A DNA stretch of 64,000 nucleotides from Pseudomonas citri (lineage in GTDB: Bacteria; Pseudomonadota; Gammaproteobacteria; Pseudomonadales; Pseudomonadaceae): the NCBI RefSeq assembly GCF_025336485.1, contig NZ_JAODAB010000023.1, positions 1 through 64,000 on the forward strand, read 5' to 3'. Numbering within the stretch: the stretch's first letter is position 1; every line of letters begins with the position of its first letter. The notes under the pieces are model-generated. The model was given only the letters and a program-made list of their open reading frames with translations. It was not told the origin of the DNA and searched no databases. Made by a program: the position numbers and the translations under genes. This document shows positions 33,370-42,233 of this stretch, piece by piece.

Positions 33370-34580
33370 CAGCCAGTCACCCTTTCCGGAACCGGTTTGG
33401 TCTTCTCGAGCCTGGTGTAGAAAGGCATCAGAATGAAGTAGGCGAAATACAGGAAGGTGCACACTTGCGACAGCAGCGTACGTTCCGGGGTCGGCGCCAG
33501 TACACCTAGCACACCCAGGATCATGAACGCGACGCAGAACACCACGAGCCAGATCTTGCTCAGCCAGCCTTTGTAGCGCATCGACTTGACCGGACTGCGG
33601 TCCAGCCACGGCAGTACGAACAGCACGGCGATGGCCGCGCCCATGGCGATGACGCCCATCAGCTTGTCTGGAATCGCCCGCAGAATCGCGTAGAACGGCG
33701 TGAAGTACCAGACCGGGGCAATGTGCTCAGGTGTCTTGAAGGCGTTCGCCTGTTCGAAGTTCGGCTTCTCGAGGAAGTAGCCACCCATTTCCGGGAAGAA
33801 GAACACGATCGAGCAGAAGATAAACAGGAAGACCACTACGCCGACGATATCTTTCACGGTGTAGTACGGGTGGAAGGCGATGCCATCCAGCGGTACGCCG
33901 TTCTCGTCCTTGTGTTTCTTGATGTCCACGCCGTCCGGGTTGTTCGAGCCAACTTCGTGCAGCGCCAGGATGTGTAGCACCACCAGGCCGAGAATGACGA
34001 TCGGCAGGGCCACCACGTGCAGGGCGAAGAAGCGGTTCAGGGTAATGCCCGAGATCAGGTAGTCACCACGGATCCACTGGGTCAGGTCGTTACCGATGAC
34101 CGGGATCGCACCGAACAGCGAGATGATCACCTGGGCGCCCCAGTAGGACATCTGACCCCAAGGCAGCAGGTAGCCCATGAAGGCCTCAGCCATCAGCGCC
34201 AGGTAGATCAGCATGCCGAAGACCCATACCAGCTCACGCGGCTTCTGATACGAACCGTAGAGCAAGCCACGGAACATGTGCAGATAGACCACGATGAAGA
34301 ACGCCGAAGCGCCGGTGGAGTGCAGCAGGCGCAGGATCGAGCCGTACTCGACGTCGCGCATGATGTATTCGACGGAAGCGAATGCTTCTTCCGCCGACGG
34401 GGTGTAGCTCATGGTCAGCCAGACACCGGTGACGATCTGGTTGACCAGAACGAGCAGGGCGAGGGAACCAAAGAAGTAGAAGAAGTTGAAGTTTTTCGGA
34501 GCGTAGTACTTGCTGAGATGGTCTTCCCACATCTTGGTCGCGGGAAAGCGCGCATCGACCCAATCCATGAATTTGCTCAT
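33369..34580 (-). CDS. petB: Cytochrome b of the bc1 complex
   Basis: Di-heme quinol-oxidising subunit. 403 aa from the ATG at 34580, which overlaps the petA stop. A GTG immediately before it is less likely. Heme-ligand histidines lie in LHSTGASAFFIVVYLHMFRGL and HVVALPIVILGLVVLHILALH. The Qo-site variant of PEWY reads PVWYFTPFYAILRA. Eight helices expected. The C-terminus is complete. Confidence 0.97.
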   Translation of the reverse strand: MSKFMDWVDARFPATKMWEDHLSKYYAPKNFNFFYFFGSLALLVLVNQIVTGVWLTMSYTPSAEEAFASVEYIMRDVEYGSILRLLHSTGASAFFIVVYLHMFRGLLYGSYQKPRELVWVFGMLIYLALMAEAFMGYLLPWGQMSYWGAQVIISLFGAIPVIGNDLTQWIRGDYLISGITLNRFFALHVVALPIVILGLVVLHILALHEVGSNNPDGVDIKKHKDENGVPLDGIAFHPYYTVKDIVGVVVFLFIFCSIVFFFPEMGGYFLEKPNFEQANAFKTPEHIAPVWYFTPFYAILRAIPDKLMGVIAMGAAIAVLFVLPWLDRSPVKSMRYKGWLSKIWLVVFCVAFMILGVLGVLAPTPERTLLSQVCTFLYFAYFILMPFYTRLEKTKPVPERVTG

Positions 34581-35173
34581 CACGCTTTCTCCGTGTCGAC
34601 GCCGATGACAATGATGTCGTCCGACTCATAGGAATGCGGGGGAACTGGCAGGTTCAGAGGCGCAGGCTGCGACTTGTAGACGCGACCAGCCAGGTCGTAG
34701 TGGGAGCCGTGGCAAGGGCAGAAATAACCACCGACCCAATCCTTGCCGAGATCGGCAGGCGCCACTTCGGGACGGAATGTTGGCGAGCAACCCAGGTGCG
34801 TGCAGATCCCGATCAGTAGCAGGACTTCCGGCTTGATCGAACGCGTTTCAGGATTGACGTATTCCGGTTGGACCGAGTTCTTGGAGGAAGGGTCGGACAG
34901 CTGACCCTCGATCTTCTTCAGATTCCCCAGGATTTCCTCAGTACGGCGGACGATGAACACCGGCTGGCCGCGCCATTCAGCAATCATCTGCTGGCCTGGC
35001 TCGATCTTGCTGACATTCACTTTCACCGGAGCACCTGCAGCTTTCGCCTTGGCACTGGGAAACCATGACCCCACGAACGGGACCGCAGCCCCCACCGCTC
35101 CTGCAGCACCCACCACGGATGTGGCTGCTACCAGGAAGCGACGCCGGCCTGCATTCACGCCGTCATTGCTCAT
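34580..35173 (-). CDS. petA: Rieske iron-sulfur subunit of the bc1 complex
   Basis: 2Fe-2S protein that takes electrons from quinol to cytochrome c1. 197 aa. The twin-arginine-type N-terminus NAGRRRFLVAATSVVG is followed by one helix. Cluster motifs are CTHLGC and CPCHGSHYD near residues 130-160. First gene of petABC. The gap upstream (35174-35373) holds a candidate promoter. Confidence 0.97.
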   Translation of the reverse strand: MSNDGVNAGRRRFLVAATSVVGAAGAVGAAVPFVGSWFPSAKAKAAGAPVKVNVSKIEPGQQMIAEWRGQPVFIVRRTEEILGNLKKIEGQLSDPSSKNSVQPEYVNPETRSIKPEVLLLIGICTHLGCSPTFRPEVAPADLGKDWVGGYFCPCHGSHYDLAGRVYKSQPAPLNLPVPPHSYESDDIIVIGVDTEKA

Positions 35174-35255
35174 TCAGTCCTCTCCCATCAGCTTTGTGGC
35201 CTGTTAGATCAGGCGTCTACTAAGTAAAAATCTGAACTTATAAAAATTTTGCCGA

Positions 35256-35284
35256 ATGGTAATGAAAAGCCCCAATTCTGACAA
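35256..35284 (-). promoter_or_regulatory. Probable petABC promoter
   Basis: On the minus strand TTGTCA (complement of 35279-35284), 17 nt, TACCAT (complement of 35256-35261), about 85 bp before petA. A second possibility is TTGCCA-15-TATACT (complement of 35320-35346), with a better -10 but a short spacer. Confidence 0.4.
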
Positions 35285-35373
35285 GGTAATTACCAAGCGG
35301 CCCAACCGCCAAGCCTTGTAGTATAGGGCCTCTACGGATGTGGCAAGTTGTCACAGAGCATTTATTTCACCCA

Positions 35374-35410
35374 TAAAAAAAACGCCCAGCTCCGTGAGGA
35401 ACTGGGCGTT
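35374..35410 (-). terminator. rpsI terminator
   Basis: AACGCCCAG (35381-35389) pairs with CTGGGCGTT (35402-35410). On the minus strand the stem is followed by eight T. It ends the rplM-rpsI message. Confidence 0.9.
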
Positions 35411-35430
35411 TTCTTGAAAGCGGAAACGAA

Positions 35431-35823
35431 TTAACGCTTCGAGTACTGCGGACGCTTACGCGCTTTACGCAAACCAACTTTCTTACGTTCAACTTCGCGA
35501 GCATCGCGAGTCACGTAGCCAGCTTTACGCAGGGCGCTACGCAGGGTTTCGTCGTAGTCCATCAGGGCACGAGTGATGCCGTGGCGGATTGCGCCAGCCT
35601 GACCACTTACACCACCACCGATAACAGTGACGTAGATGTCGAACTTTTCAACGGTCTCGGTCAGTTCCAGCGGCTGACGAACTACCATGCGGGCAGTTTC
35701 GCGACCGAAGAAACGATCCAGGGAACGGTTGTTGATGGAGATGTTACCAGTGCCCGGACGCAGGAAAACGCGTGCGGTTGCAGTCTTGCGACGGCCAGTG
35801 CCGTAATTTTGAGTCGCCGACAT
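35431..35823 (-). CDS. rpsI: 30S ribosomal protein S9 (uS9)
   Basis: 130 aa. Typical start SATQNYGTGRRKTATARVFL, the internal GGGVSGQAGAIRHGITRAL, and the basic C-terminus RKARKRPQYSKR that reaches the P-site tRNA. It follows rplM by 14 bp in the usual two-gene operon. Confidence 0.99.
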   Translation of the reverse strand: MSATQNYGTGRRKTATARVFLRPGTGNISINNRSLDRFFGRETARMVVRQPLELTETVEKFDIYVTVIGGGVSGQAGAIRHGITRALMDYDETLRSALRKAGYVTRDAREVERKKVGLRKARKRPQYSKR

Positions 35824-35837
35824 AATGAACTATTCCG

Positions 35838-36266
35838 TTAAAACTTCAGTTCTTGGGGCTGCTGAGCAGTATGAGGGTGAGCAGCGCCCGCATAAACCTT
35901 CAGCTTACGATACATGTCGCGACCCAGCGGGTTCTTAGGCAGCATGCCTTTAACCGCGGTCTCGATCACGCGCTCAGGGGCTTTGGCGATCAGCTTTTCA
36001 AAGTTGATCGACTTGATGCCACCAGGAAACCCGGAGTGGGAGTAGTACATTTTGTCAGCGCTTTTAGCACCGGTAACACGTACTTGCTCGGCATTGATCA
36101 CGACGATGTAGTCACCGGTGTCAACGTGAGGCGTGTACTCAGGCTTGTGCTTGCCACGCAGACGGCTCGCGATTTCGGTGGCCAGACGACCCAGGGTCTG
36201 ACCAGCAGCGTCGACGACGAACCAGTCGCGCTTTACTGTTTCCGGTTTAGCAGTAAAAGTTTTCAT
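35838..36266 (-). CDS. rplM: 50S ribosomal protein L13 (uL13)
   Basis: 142 aa. Recognised by KRDWFVVDAAGQTLGRLAT, RGKHKPEYTPHVDTGDYIVV and GMLPKNPLGRDMYRKLKVY. First gene of the rplM-rpsI operon, behind a good sigma70 promoter. Confidence 0.99.
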   Translation of the reverse strand: MKTFTAKPETVKRDWFVVDAAGQTLGRLATEIASRLRGKHKPEYTPHVDTGDYIVVINAEQVRVTGAKSADKMYYSHSGFPGGIKSINFEKLIAKAPERVIETAVKGMLPKNPLGRDMYRKLKVYAGAAHPHTAQQPQELKF

Positions 36267-36307
36267 TCTTTATAGCCTCAGGGGCCGCCCTGTAAATTAG
36301 ACGGCGG

Positions 36308-36336
36308 ATCTTACTGAATAGTGCGTACTTTGACAA
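36308..36336 (-). promoter_or_regulatory. rplM-rpsI promoter
   Basis: On the minus strand TTGTCA (complement of 36331-36336), 17 nt, TAAGAT (complement of 36308-36313), about 45 bp before rplM. Near-consensus spacing and boxes. Confidence 0.7.
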
Positions 36337-36510
36337 GTCAAAGGCAGCCGGATACAGACGCTTTCGGGGGCTCGGGTCGGCGCGTCCGTTCAACGGCAAG
36401 ATTCTTCGGCGGCGGGGCATCACTTCCACTGCAGAAAGAGGTGCGCAATTATGCAGATTGCGAAAAATATTTCAACCTGCTTCTATGAATGTTTTGCCCA
36501 AGGAGCCCCG

Positions 36511-37551
36511 ATGGACTATCGCCAGCTAGGCCGTACCGATCTCAACGTGAGCGCCCTGTGTCTTGGGACCATGACCTGGGGTGAGCAGAACAGCGAGGCC
36601 GAGGCCTTCGCCCAGATCGAGCGCGCCAAGGGTGCTGGCATCAATTTCCTCGACACCGCCGAAATGTACCCGGTACCGCCGAAAGCCCAGACCTACGCCA
36701 CCACCGAGCGCTACATCGGCAACTACTTCAAGAGCCGCGGCGATCGTGCCGACTGGATCCTGGCGAGCAAGATCGCCGGCCCCGGCAACACCATCGACTA
36801 CATTCGCGACCAGAACCTCAAGCACAACCGCCGGCACATCGTCGAAGCCGTGGAGGCCAGCCTCCAGCGCCTGCAGACCGACTGGATCGACCTCTACCAG
36901 TTGCACTGGCCGGAACGCAGCACCAACTTCTTCGGCCAGTTGGGCTACCAGCACAAGGCCGACGAGGACTTCACCCCGCTGGAGGACACCCTCGAAGCCC
37001 TGGATGAACAGGTCCGGGCCGGCAAGATCCGCCACATCGGCCTCTCCAACGAAACACCGTGGGGCACCATGAAATTCCTGGCCCTGGCCGAAGCCCGTGG
37101 CTGGCCGCGGGCGGTGTCGATCCAGAACCCCTACAACCTGCTCAACCGCAGTTTTGAAATCGGCCTGTCGGAAATCGCCATCCGCGAGCAATGCGGCCTG
37201 CTGGCCTACTCCCCGCTGGCGTTCGGCTTCCTGTCGGGCAAGTACGAAGGCGGCGCGCGACCCGCCAAGGGCCGCCTGACGCTGTACAGCCGCTTCATGC
37301 GCTACTTCAACCCGCAATCGGAAGCCGCGTGCAGCCGTTATGTCGCGCTGGCCCGCGAGCATGGCCTGGACCCGGCGCAAATGGCCCTGGCATTCGTCAC
37401 CCAGCAGCCGTTCGTGACCAGTAACATCATCGGTGCCACCACCCTGGAGCAACTGGACAGCAACATCGCCAGCCTCGACCTCAAGTTGTCGGATGAGGTA
37501 CTGGCGGGGATCGAGGCGATTCACAAGGACCAGCCCAACCCGGCGCCTTGA
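36511..37551 (+). CDS. Aldo/keto reductase, Tas-like
   Basis: NADPH-dependent (beta/alpha)8-barrel oxidoreductase. 346 aa from the ATG at 36511, which has AGGAG five nucleotides upstream; the earlier ATG at 36451 lacks one. The AKR signature residues are present: FLDTAEMYP (Asp/Tyr), LASKIAGPG (Lys), QLHWPER (His), and SNIIGATTLEQLDSNI at the cofactor site. Length and the phrase YRQLGRTDLNVSALCLGTMTWG match E. coli Tas and its Pseudomonas homologues. Substrate unknown. Divergent from rplM. Confidence 0.9.
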   Translation: MDYRQLGRTDLNVSALCLGTMTWGEQNSEAEAFAQIERAKGAGINFLDTAEMYPVPPKAQTYATTERYIGNYFKSRGDRADWILASKIAGPGNTIDYIRDQNLKHNRRHIVEAVEASLQRLQTDWIDLYQLHWPERSTNFFGQLGYQHKADEDFTPLEDTLEALDEQVRAGKIRHIGLSNETPWGTMKFLALAEARGWPRAVSIQNPYNLLNRSFEIGLSEIAIREQCGLLAYSPLAFGFLSGKYEGGARPAKGRLTLYSRFMRYFNPQSEAACSRYVALAREHGLDPAQMALAFVTQQPFVTSNIIGATTLEQLDSNIASLDLKLSDEVLAGIEAIHKDQPNPAP

Positions 37552-37561
37552 TCGCCCCGTC

Positions 37562-37595
37562 AGCCCCCATCGCGAGCCGACTCGCGATGGGGGCT
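37562..37595. terminator. 15-bp palindrome between convergent genes
   Basis: AGCCCCCATCGCGAG and CTCGCGATGGGGGCT (37562-37576, 37581-37595) are perfect complements around CCGA. It is probably a REP-derived palindrome that can act as a two-way terminator for the reductase and the acyl-CoA dehydrogenase; there is no clear T-tract. Confidence 0.6.
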
Positions 37596-37612
37596 ACCAG
37601 ATCACCACGCCT

Positions 37613-38749
37613 TCAAAGCGATCGCGCAATGATCTCCTTCATGATCTCGTTGGTTCCGGCATAGATACGCTGCACCCGCGCATCGGCCCACGCCCGGGCG
37701 ATCGGGTATTCCCACATGAAGCCGTAGCCGCCGTGCAACTGCACGCATTCATCGAGCACCTTGCATTGCAGGTCGGTGCCCCAGTACTTGGCCATCGCCG
37801 CTGTCGGCACATCGAGCTTGCCTTGCAGATGCAGTTCCAGACAACGGTCGACGAAGACACGGCCGATCTGGATCTCGGTGGCCATTTCGGCCAGCTTGAA
37901 TCGGGTGTTCTGGAAGTCCGCGATGGACTTGCCGAACGCCTTGCGATCGCGGGTGTAGTCCAGGGTCCATTGCAGCGCCGCCTCGGCCGAGGCCAAGCCG
38001 CCGATAGCGACGGTCAGGCGCTCCTGGGGCAATTCCTGCATCAAATAGGCAAACCCCATCCCGGCTTGCCCGAGCAGGTTTTCCTTCGGCACACGGACAT
38101 CCTGAAAGAAAAGTTCAGACGTGTCCTGGGCCTTCATGCCGACCTTTTCCAGGCGCTTGCCTTTTTCGAAGCCAGGCGTGCCCGCCTCGACCAGGAACAG
38201 GCTGGTGCCCTTGGCGCCGGCCTTCGGATCGGTCTTGGCGACCACGATCACCAGGTCGGCGAGAAAGCCATTGGTGATAAAGGTCTTCGACCCATTGATG
38301 ACATAGTCGTCGCCGTCCGGCACCGCCGTGGTCTTCACCCCTTGCAGGTCGGAACCGGCACCCGGCTCGGTCATCGCGATGGCGGTGACCATTTCGCCGG
38401 ACACCAGTTTGGGCAGGTATTTTTGCTTCAGCGCTTCACTGCCGTAATGCAGGATGTACGGCGCGACGATGTCCGAGTGCAGCGAGAAGCCAATCCCCGT
38501 CAAACCCAGGCGACCGATCTCTTCGATCACCACCGTGCTGTAGAGGAAATCCGCCGAAAGTCCGCCATACGCCTCGGGCAGGTGCGAGCACAACATCCCC
38601 GCCTCCCCCGCTTTACGCCAGAGCTGGCGATCGACGTGCCCCTGTTTTTCCCACTGGCTGTGGTACGGCACGGCTTCTTTTTCGAGGAAGGTTCGTACGC
38701 TGTCACGGAACAATTCGTGCTCCGGACTGAACAGGGTTCTTGGGATCAT
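37613..38749 (-). CDS. Acyl-CoA dehydrogenase
   Basis: FAD enzyme that makes the alpha-beta double bond in acyl-CoAs. 378 aa, normal length. Family signatures are AIAMTEPGAGSDLQGVKTTA, VINGSKTFITNG, QDTSELFFQDVRVP and, near the C-terminus, RIYAGTNEIMKEIIARSL, with the catalytic glutamate in TNEIM. The best fit is a medium/long-chain type; exact chain length is not readable. It is divergent from the GlxA-type regulator with 144 bp between starts, so the regulator may control it. Confidence 0.93.
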   Translation of the reverse strand: MIPRTLFSPEHELFRDSVRTFLEKEAVPYHSQWEKQGHVDRQLWRKAGEAGMLCSHLPEAYGGLSADFLYSTVVIEEIGRLGLTGIGFSLHSDIVAPYILHYGSEALKQKYLPKLVSGEMVTAIAMTEPGAGSDLQGVKTTAVPDGDDYVINGSKTFITNGFLADLVIVVAKTDPKAGAKGTSLFLVEAGTPGFEKGKRLEKVGMKAQDTSELFFQDVRVPKENLLGQAGMGFAYLMQELPQERLTVAIGGLASAEAALQWTLDYTRDRKAFGKSIADFQNTRFKLAEMATEIQIGRVFVDRCLELHLQGKLDVPTAAMAKYWGTDLQCKVLDECVQLHGGYGFMWEYPIARAWADARVQRIYAGTNEIMKEIIARSL

Positions 38750-38893
38750 GGCGCACCTTTCGTCAGGGTTGGGCGTGGTTACCGACAGAGCCTAAGCCGG
38801 TGAGGAACGACAGGACACTGGACACATCCGACAAAAAATAAGACGATCCAGCCGTCTGGTGACCACTTTCCCCTATAACAATAAAGATCAATT

Positions 38894-39889
38894 ATGCCCA
38901 AACACCTTTCCACGCCTTTGCGGCGCGTCAGCATCCTGGCCATCGACCAGGTGTTCGCTTTTACCCTCATGCAAGCCAAGGACTTCTTCCACCTGGCCAG
39001 CCTGCGCTATGGCAAGCAACTGGGCCACGGCCTGACCCCGGCATTTGAAACCCGGCTCGTCAGCCCCGATGGCAAACCGGTGAACAGCTTTAGCGATGTG
39101 ATCATGCCGGTGGACGGCGGCCTGGAAGACACCGATGTGATCATCCTGCCGGCGTTCTGGGATGATTTCGCCACGCTCTGCCAGCGTTATCCCCAGATCC
39201 TGCCCTGGCTGCGGGCGCAACATGCCCGCGGTGCGGTGCTCTGCGGCGAAGCCACCGGCGTGTTCTGGCTCGCCGAGGCCGGCCTGCTCGACGGCAAGGA
39301 GGCCACCACCTACTGGCGTTTCTTCAATGCCTTCAAGGAGCGTTTCCCCCAGGTGCACCTGAACCAGGACAAACACCTGACCGACGCCGACAACCTGTTC
39401 TGCGCCGGCGGTACCACCTCGGTCTGCGACCTCTACATCTATGTGATCGAACGCTTCTGCGGCGCCAACGTGGCCCAGGGCGTGGCGCGGGACATCCTGT
39501 ATGAAGTCCAGCGCAACTATTCGCCGGGCAGAATCGGTTTTGGCGGGCAGAAGCTGCATCAGGATGTGATCATCCTGCAGATCCAGCACTGGCTCGAAGA
39601 ACACTTCGCCGACAAATTCCGCTTCGAAGACGTCGCCCGCGAACACGGCATGAGCATCCGCAATTTCATGCGCCGCTTCCAGACCGCCACCGGCGACAAA
39701 CCGCTGCATTACCTGCAACGCCTGCGGATAGAAACCGCCAAGGGACTGTTGTCCGGCAGCCGCAAGAGCATCAAGACCATCAGCTACGAAGTCGGCTACG
39801 ACGACGCGAGCTTTTTCGCCCGTTTGTTCCGACAACACACCGAACTGTCGCCGAACCAGTATCGGCAGCAGTTTCAGCAGGCGGCGTAA
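38894..39889 (+). CDS. GlxA-type AraC transcriptional regulator (DJ-1/PfpI + HTH)
   Basis: 331 aa. Residues about 10-190 form a class-I glutamine amidotransferase-like (DJ-1/PfpI) sensor domain with DVIILPAFWDDF and GAVLCGEATGVFWLAEAGLL. Residues 235-330 form an AraC double HTH ending FARLFRQHTELSPNQYRQQF. This architecture includes CdhR, GbdR and ArgR of Pseudomonas, which sense small amines or amino acids. It lies between the acyl-CoA dehydrogenase (divergent) and the flavin oxidase cassette (same strand, 200 bp downstream), so either may be its target. Ligand unknown. Confidence 0.9.
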   Translation: MPKHLSTPLRRVSILAIDQVFAFTLMQAKDFFHLASLRYGKQLGHGLTPAFETRLVSPDGKPVNSFSDVIMPVDGGLEDTDVIILPAFWDDFATLCQRYPQILPWLRAQHARGAVLCGEATGVFWLAEAGLLDGKEATTYWRFFNAFKERFPQVHLNQDKHLTDADNLFCAGGTTSVCDLYIYVIERFCGANVAQGVARDILYEVQRNYSPGRIGFGGQKLHQDVIILQIQHWLEEHFADKFRFEDVAREHGMSIRNFMRRFQTATGDKPLHYLQRLRIETAKGLLSGSRKSIKTISYEVGYDDASFFARLFRQHTELSPNQYRQQFQQAA

Positions 39890-39910
39890 CCCAGGACTTG
39901 GCAACGATCC

Positions 39911-39940
39911 ACTGTGGGAGCAAGCCCCCTCCCACATGGG
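39911..39940. repeat. REP element
   Basis: TGTGGGAG-CAAGCCCC-CTCCCACA: 8-bp arms (39913-39920, 39929-39936). It sits just after the regulator stop and before the oxidase gene. Confidence 0.75.
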
Positions 39941-40088
39941 AACTTGCGGCAGAGGAAGCCAGTTCTTTGCACCTTCCTACGCAAAACGCGGAATAAAGAG
40001 CGCCCTAGCGCTGGATTTCGCTCACATACAGCAACACCTGAACACCGCAACATCACTCCCTGAAAAACACCATCAGGGAAGAGCAACA

Positions 40089-42035
40089 ATGACCATTGGA
40101 TCAAGTTACAACTACCCCGCCTCCGCAGCCAAGGAAGTCAGTCGAAGCAAGCGCTCGACTGGCAGCAAATGGGCTGCTCGCTTTCCAAACCCACCCGACT
40201 TGTGCTTTGACTACAGGACATTGGTCGAGCAAAAAAATGGCATCGCCAAGGCCACAGATCCAAAACACAGAATTTGCATCGTCGGCGCCGGTATCACTGG
40301 ACTAACGGCCGCCAGAGAACTTTACCGTTGCGGATTCACCCATATCACTTTAATCGAACAGTCCAAGCGCATCGGTGGCAGGCACTTGACCGTGCCCGGA
40401 AGCAAGCACTCCACCGCAAACCACACGCCCTTTGAGATGGGCGCAATGCGTATGCCCTTCTTCAACCGTGCGGATGAGCCGCCCACAGCGGGACGATCAC
40501 TGATGGCTTATTACGCCAAGGCCTTTGACCTATCGACTTCGGACTTTGCCAACCCAGGTAGCCAGTGGGTGCGCTCGACAGGTATCTATCTACGCGAAGG
40601 GAGCATCGGGGGTGGACCGACTCCGCAGATGCTGATCTGGAAAAATGAAGACGGTCATACGCCGCCGCCTGGCAAAGAACTGCAAAAGGTCTACTCCAAG
40701 TGGAAAGCCTTTGCTGACCACATGACTCGGCACGTCGCTGCGGTGTACGCCACTGAGGGCTGGGAAACCCTGTGGGCCGCCATCGTTGCAAAATACGAGA
40801 ACGTTTCATTCCGCGACCTGGTGAGTATGCCCGTACTCCCCACCTGGAATGAACGCTCGCCCGGAGATTTTGGTGGAATGGGAATGTCCCAGGAAGAGTC
40901 TGCAATCTTCTATGCCATTGGTATAGGCGACGGCAGCTGGGGGGCCTTTTACGACGTATGCTCCCTCTACCCTTTGCGTACTGCCATCTTTGGTTTCAGT
41001 AGCCACCTGCAACTGATTCATGGTCGGATTAAACCCAACGGAGAACCACTTGCCTCACCGCACCTGCGTAGCGAGGCGGTTTTTGACTCCACGGGACTGG
41101 TTTTCGATAGCCCCCGCTACATCGGGCTCGCCGCACTGGACGAATGTCTGCTGTTTATGGAAACCGATGAAACCCAAAAATCTTTCTACGAACACTGTCG
41201 TGAAAGAAACGATGGCTTGCTCACGGACTCCTCCGTAACAAAACTGACTAAATTGGCCAATCAAAAGATACGCGTCCACTTCGATTGGAAATACAGCCAG
41301 CCTGAACGAACGGAACACCGCTTCGAAGATTTCGACTCAGTCATCATGACGCTGCCCTCCTGGCTGATCGAAACTCGTATGGAGCTTGAAAACTTCACCC
41401 CGCAAATGCTGCCTTTCGAAACAATCAATGCTTACAAAACAGCTCATTGGGAGACCAGCTGCAAGGTCTTTGCGCCATTGAAAAAATCGTTCCTTTCAAA
41501 AAACAGCAAAATCCCGCAGGCCATCGTCACGGACAGCTTCATCCACGACGTGTACACCTACCGCTACAACGACAACTACAGTTATGACTGCATTCTCCTG
41601 AGCTACACATGGGAAGACGATGCAACCAAACTCGCCTCATTCACCGACAAGGAGCTGGTGAACAGGTGTGCTAAAGAGCTGGATCGAATACTCATGAAAT
41701 GCACGAATGTCCGAGAGAGAATCTCTCCCTATATTGGGCTCGATCAAGCCATGGTCCAACGGTGGATGACCGATAAAAATGCGTTAGGTTGCGCAAAGCT
41801 GTACCGGCCTGGCACCTACCACGATGCGGTAAGCCTGATGAAGTACAACAGGGATTTTGGACATTATTCAGGCCTGTACTTTTCTGGTGAATCATTTTCG
41901 GTCGATGCTGGCTGGACAGAACCTTGCTTCCGAGGCGCCGTCGATGCAGTCATTCATATCTGCAACAAGACCGCTGCGACATTCAATGGTGGTTTTTCCA
42001 TGAACGACTATCCGCATTACAAAACCAGGACCTGA
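40089..42035 (+). CDS. Flavin amine oxidase: L-amino-acid oxidase / 2-monooxygenase family
   Basis: 648-aa FAD enzyme (PF01593-like fold). ATG 40089 has GGAAGAG six nucleotides upstream. The Rossmann motif is RICIVGAGITGLTAARELY (GxGxxG at 66-71), followed by the second FAD motif RIGGR. EMGAMRMP (116-123) matches the GAMRFP segment of tryptophan 2-monooxygenase and phenylalanine oxidase, in which the arginine (R121 here) holds the substrate carboxylate. The C-terminal FSGESFSVDAGWTEPCFRGA is the flavin-proximal signature of the same group. Such enzymes make either the 2-oxo acid or, by oxidative decarboxylation, the amide. The adjacent amidase favours the amide. No signal peptide. Base composition is visibly lower in GC than the neighbours, suggesting transfer. 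Substrate not assigned. Confidence 0.82.
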   Translation: MTIGSSYNYPASAAKEVSRSKRSTGSKWAARFPNPPDLCFDYRTLVEQKNGIAKATDPKHRICIVGAGITGLTAARELYRCGFTHITLIEQSKRIGGRHLTVPGSKHSTANHTPFEMGAMRMPFFNRADEPPTAGRSLMAYYAKAFDLSTSDFANPGSQWVRSTGIYLREGSIGGGPTPQMLIWKNEDGHTPPPGKELQKVYSKWKAFADHMTRHVAAVYATEGWETLWAAIVAKYENVSFRDLVSMPVLPTWNERSPGDFGGMGMSQEESAIFYAIGIGDGSWGAFYDVCSLYPLRTAIFGFSSHLQLIHGRIKPNGEPLASPHLRSEAVFDSTGLVFDSPRYIGLAALDECLLFMETDETQKSFYEHCRERNDGLLTDSSVTKLTKLANQKIRVHFDWKYSQPERTEHRFEDFDSVIMTLPSWLIETRMELENFTPQMLPFETINAYKTAHWETSCKVFAPLKKSFLSKNSKIPQAIVTDSFIHDVYTYRYNDNYSYDCILLSYTWEDDATKLASFTDKELVNRCAKELDRILMKCTNVRERISPYIGLDQAMVQRWMTDKNALGCAKLYRPGTYHDAVSLMKYNRDFGHYSGLYFSGESFSVDAGWTEPCFRGAVDAVIHICNKTAATFNGGFSMNDYPHYKTRT

Positions 42036-42233
42036 CGCCGCTCTGCCCTTGGAGCCTTGCACAACGGGCATTGGCTCCACCTTCATGCCTCCCTGCAAAG
42101 GGTTCCGCTCATTCATCTTGGGAAACGGCCTACAACTCTAACGGAATCAGCTGACTTACGCCTCGCCCTCGCTTCGCCTCTTATGAACACGCCATTAAAC
42201 AGCGTGAATAACAATAAAAAAGAGGTTTCAAAA

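Noticed and set aside
39936..40088. Upstream extension of the flavin oxidase gene
   Set aside because: It begins inside a REP sequence and lacks a ribosome-binding site; ATG 40089 has a good one.
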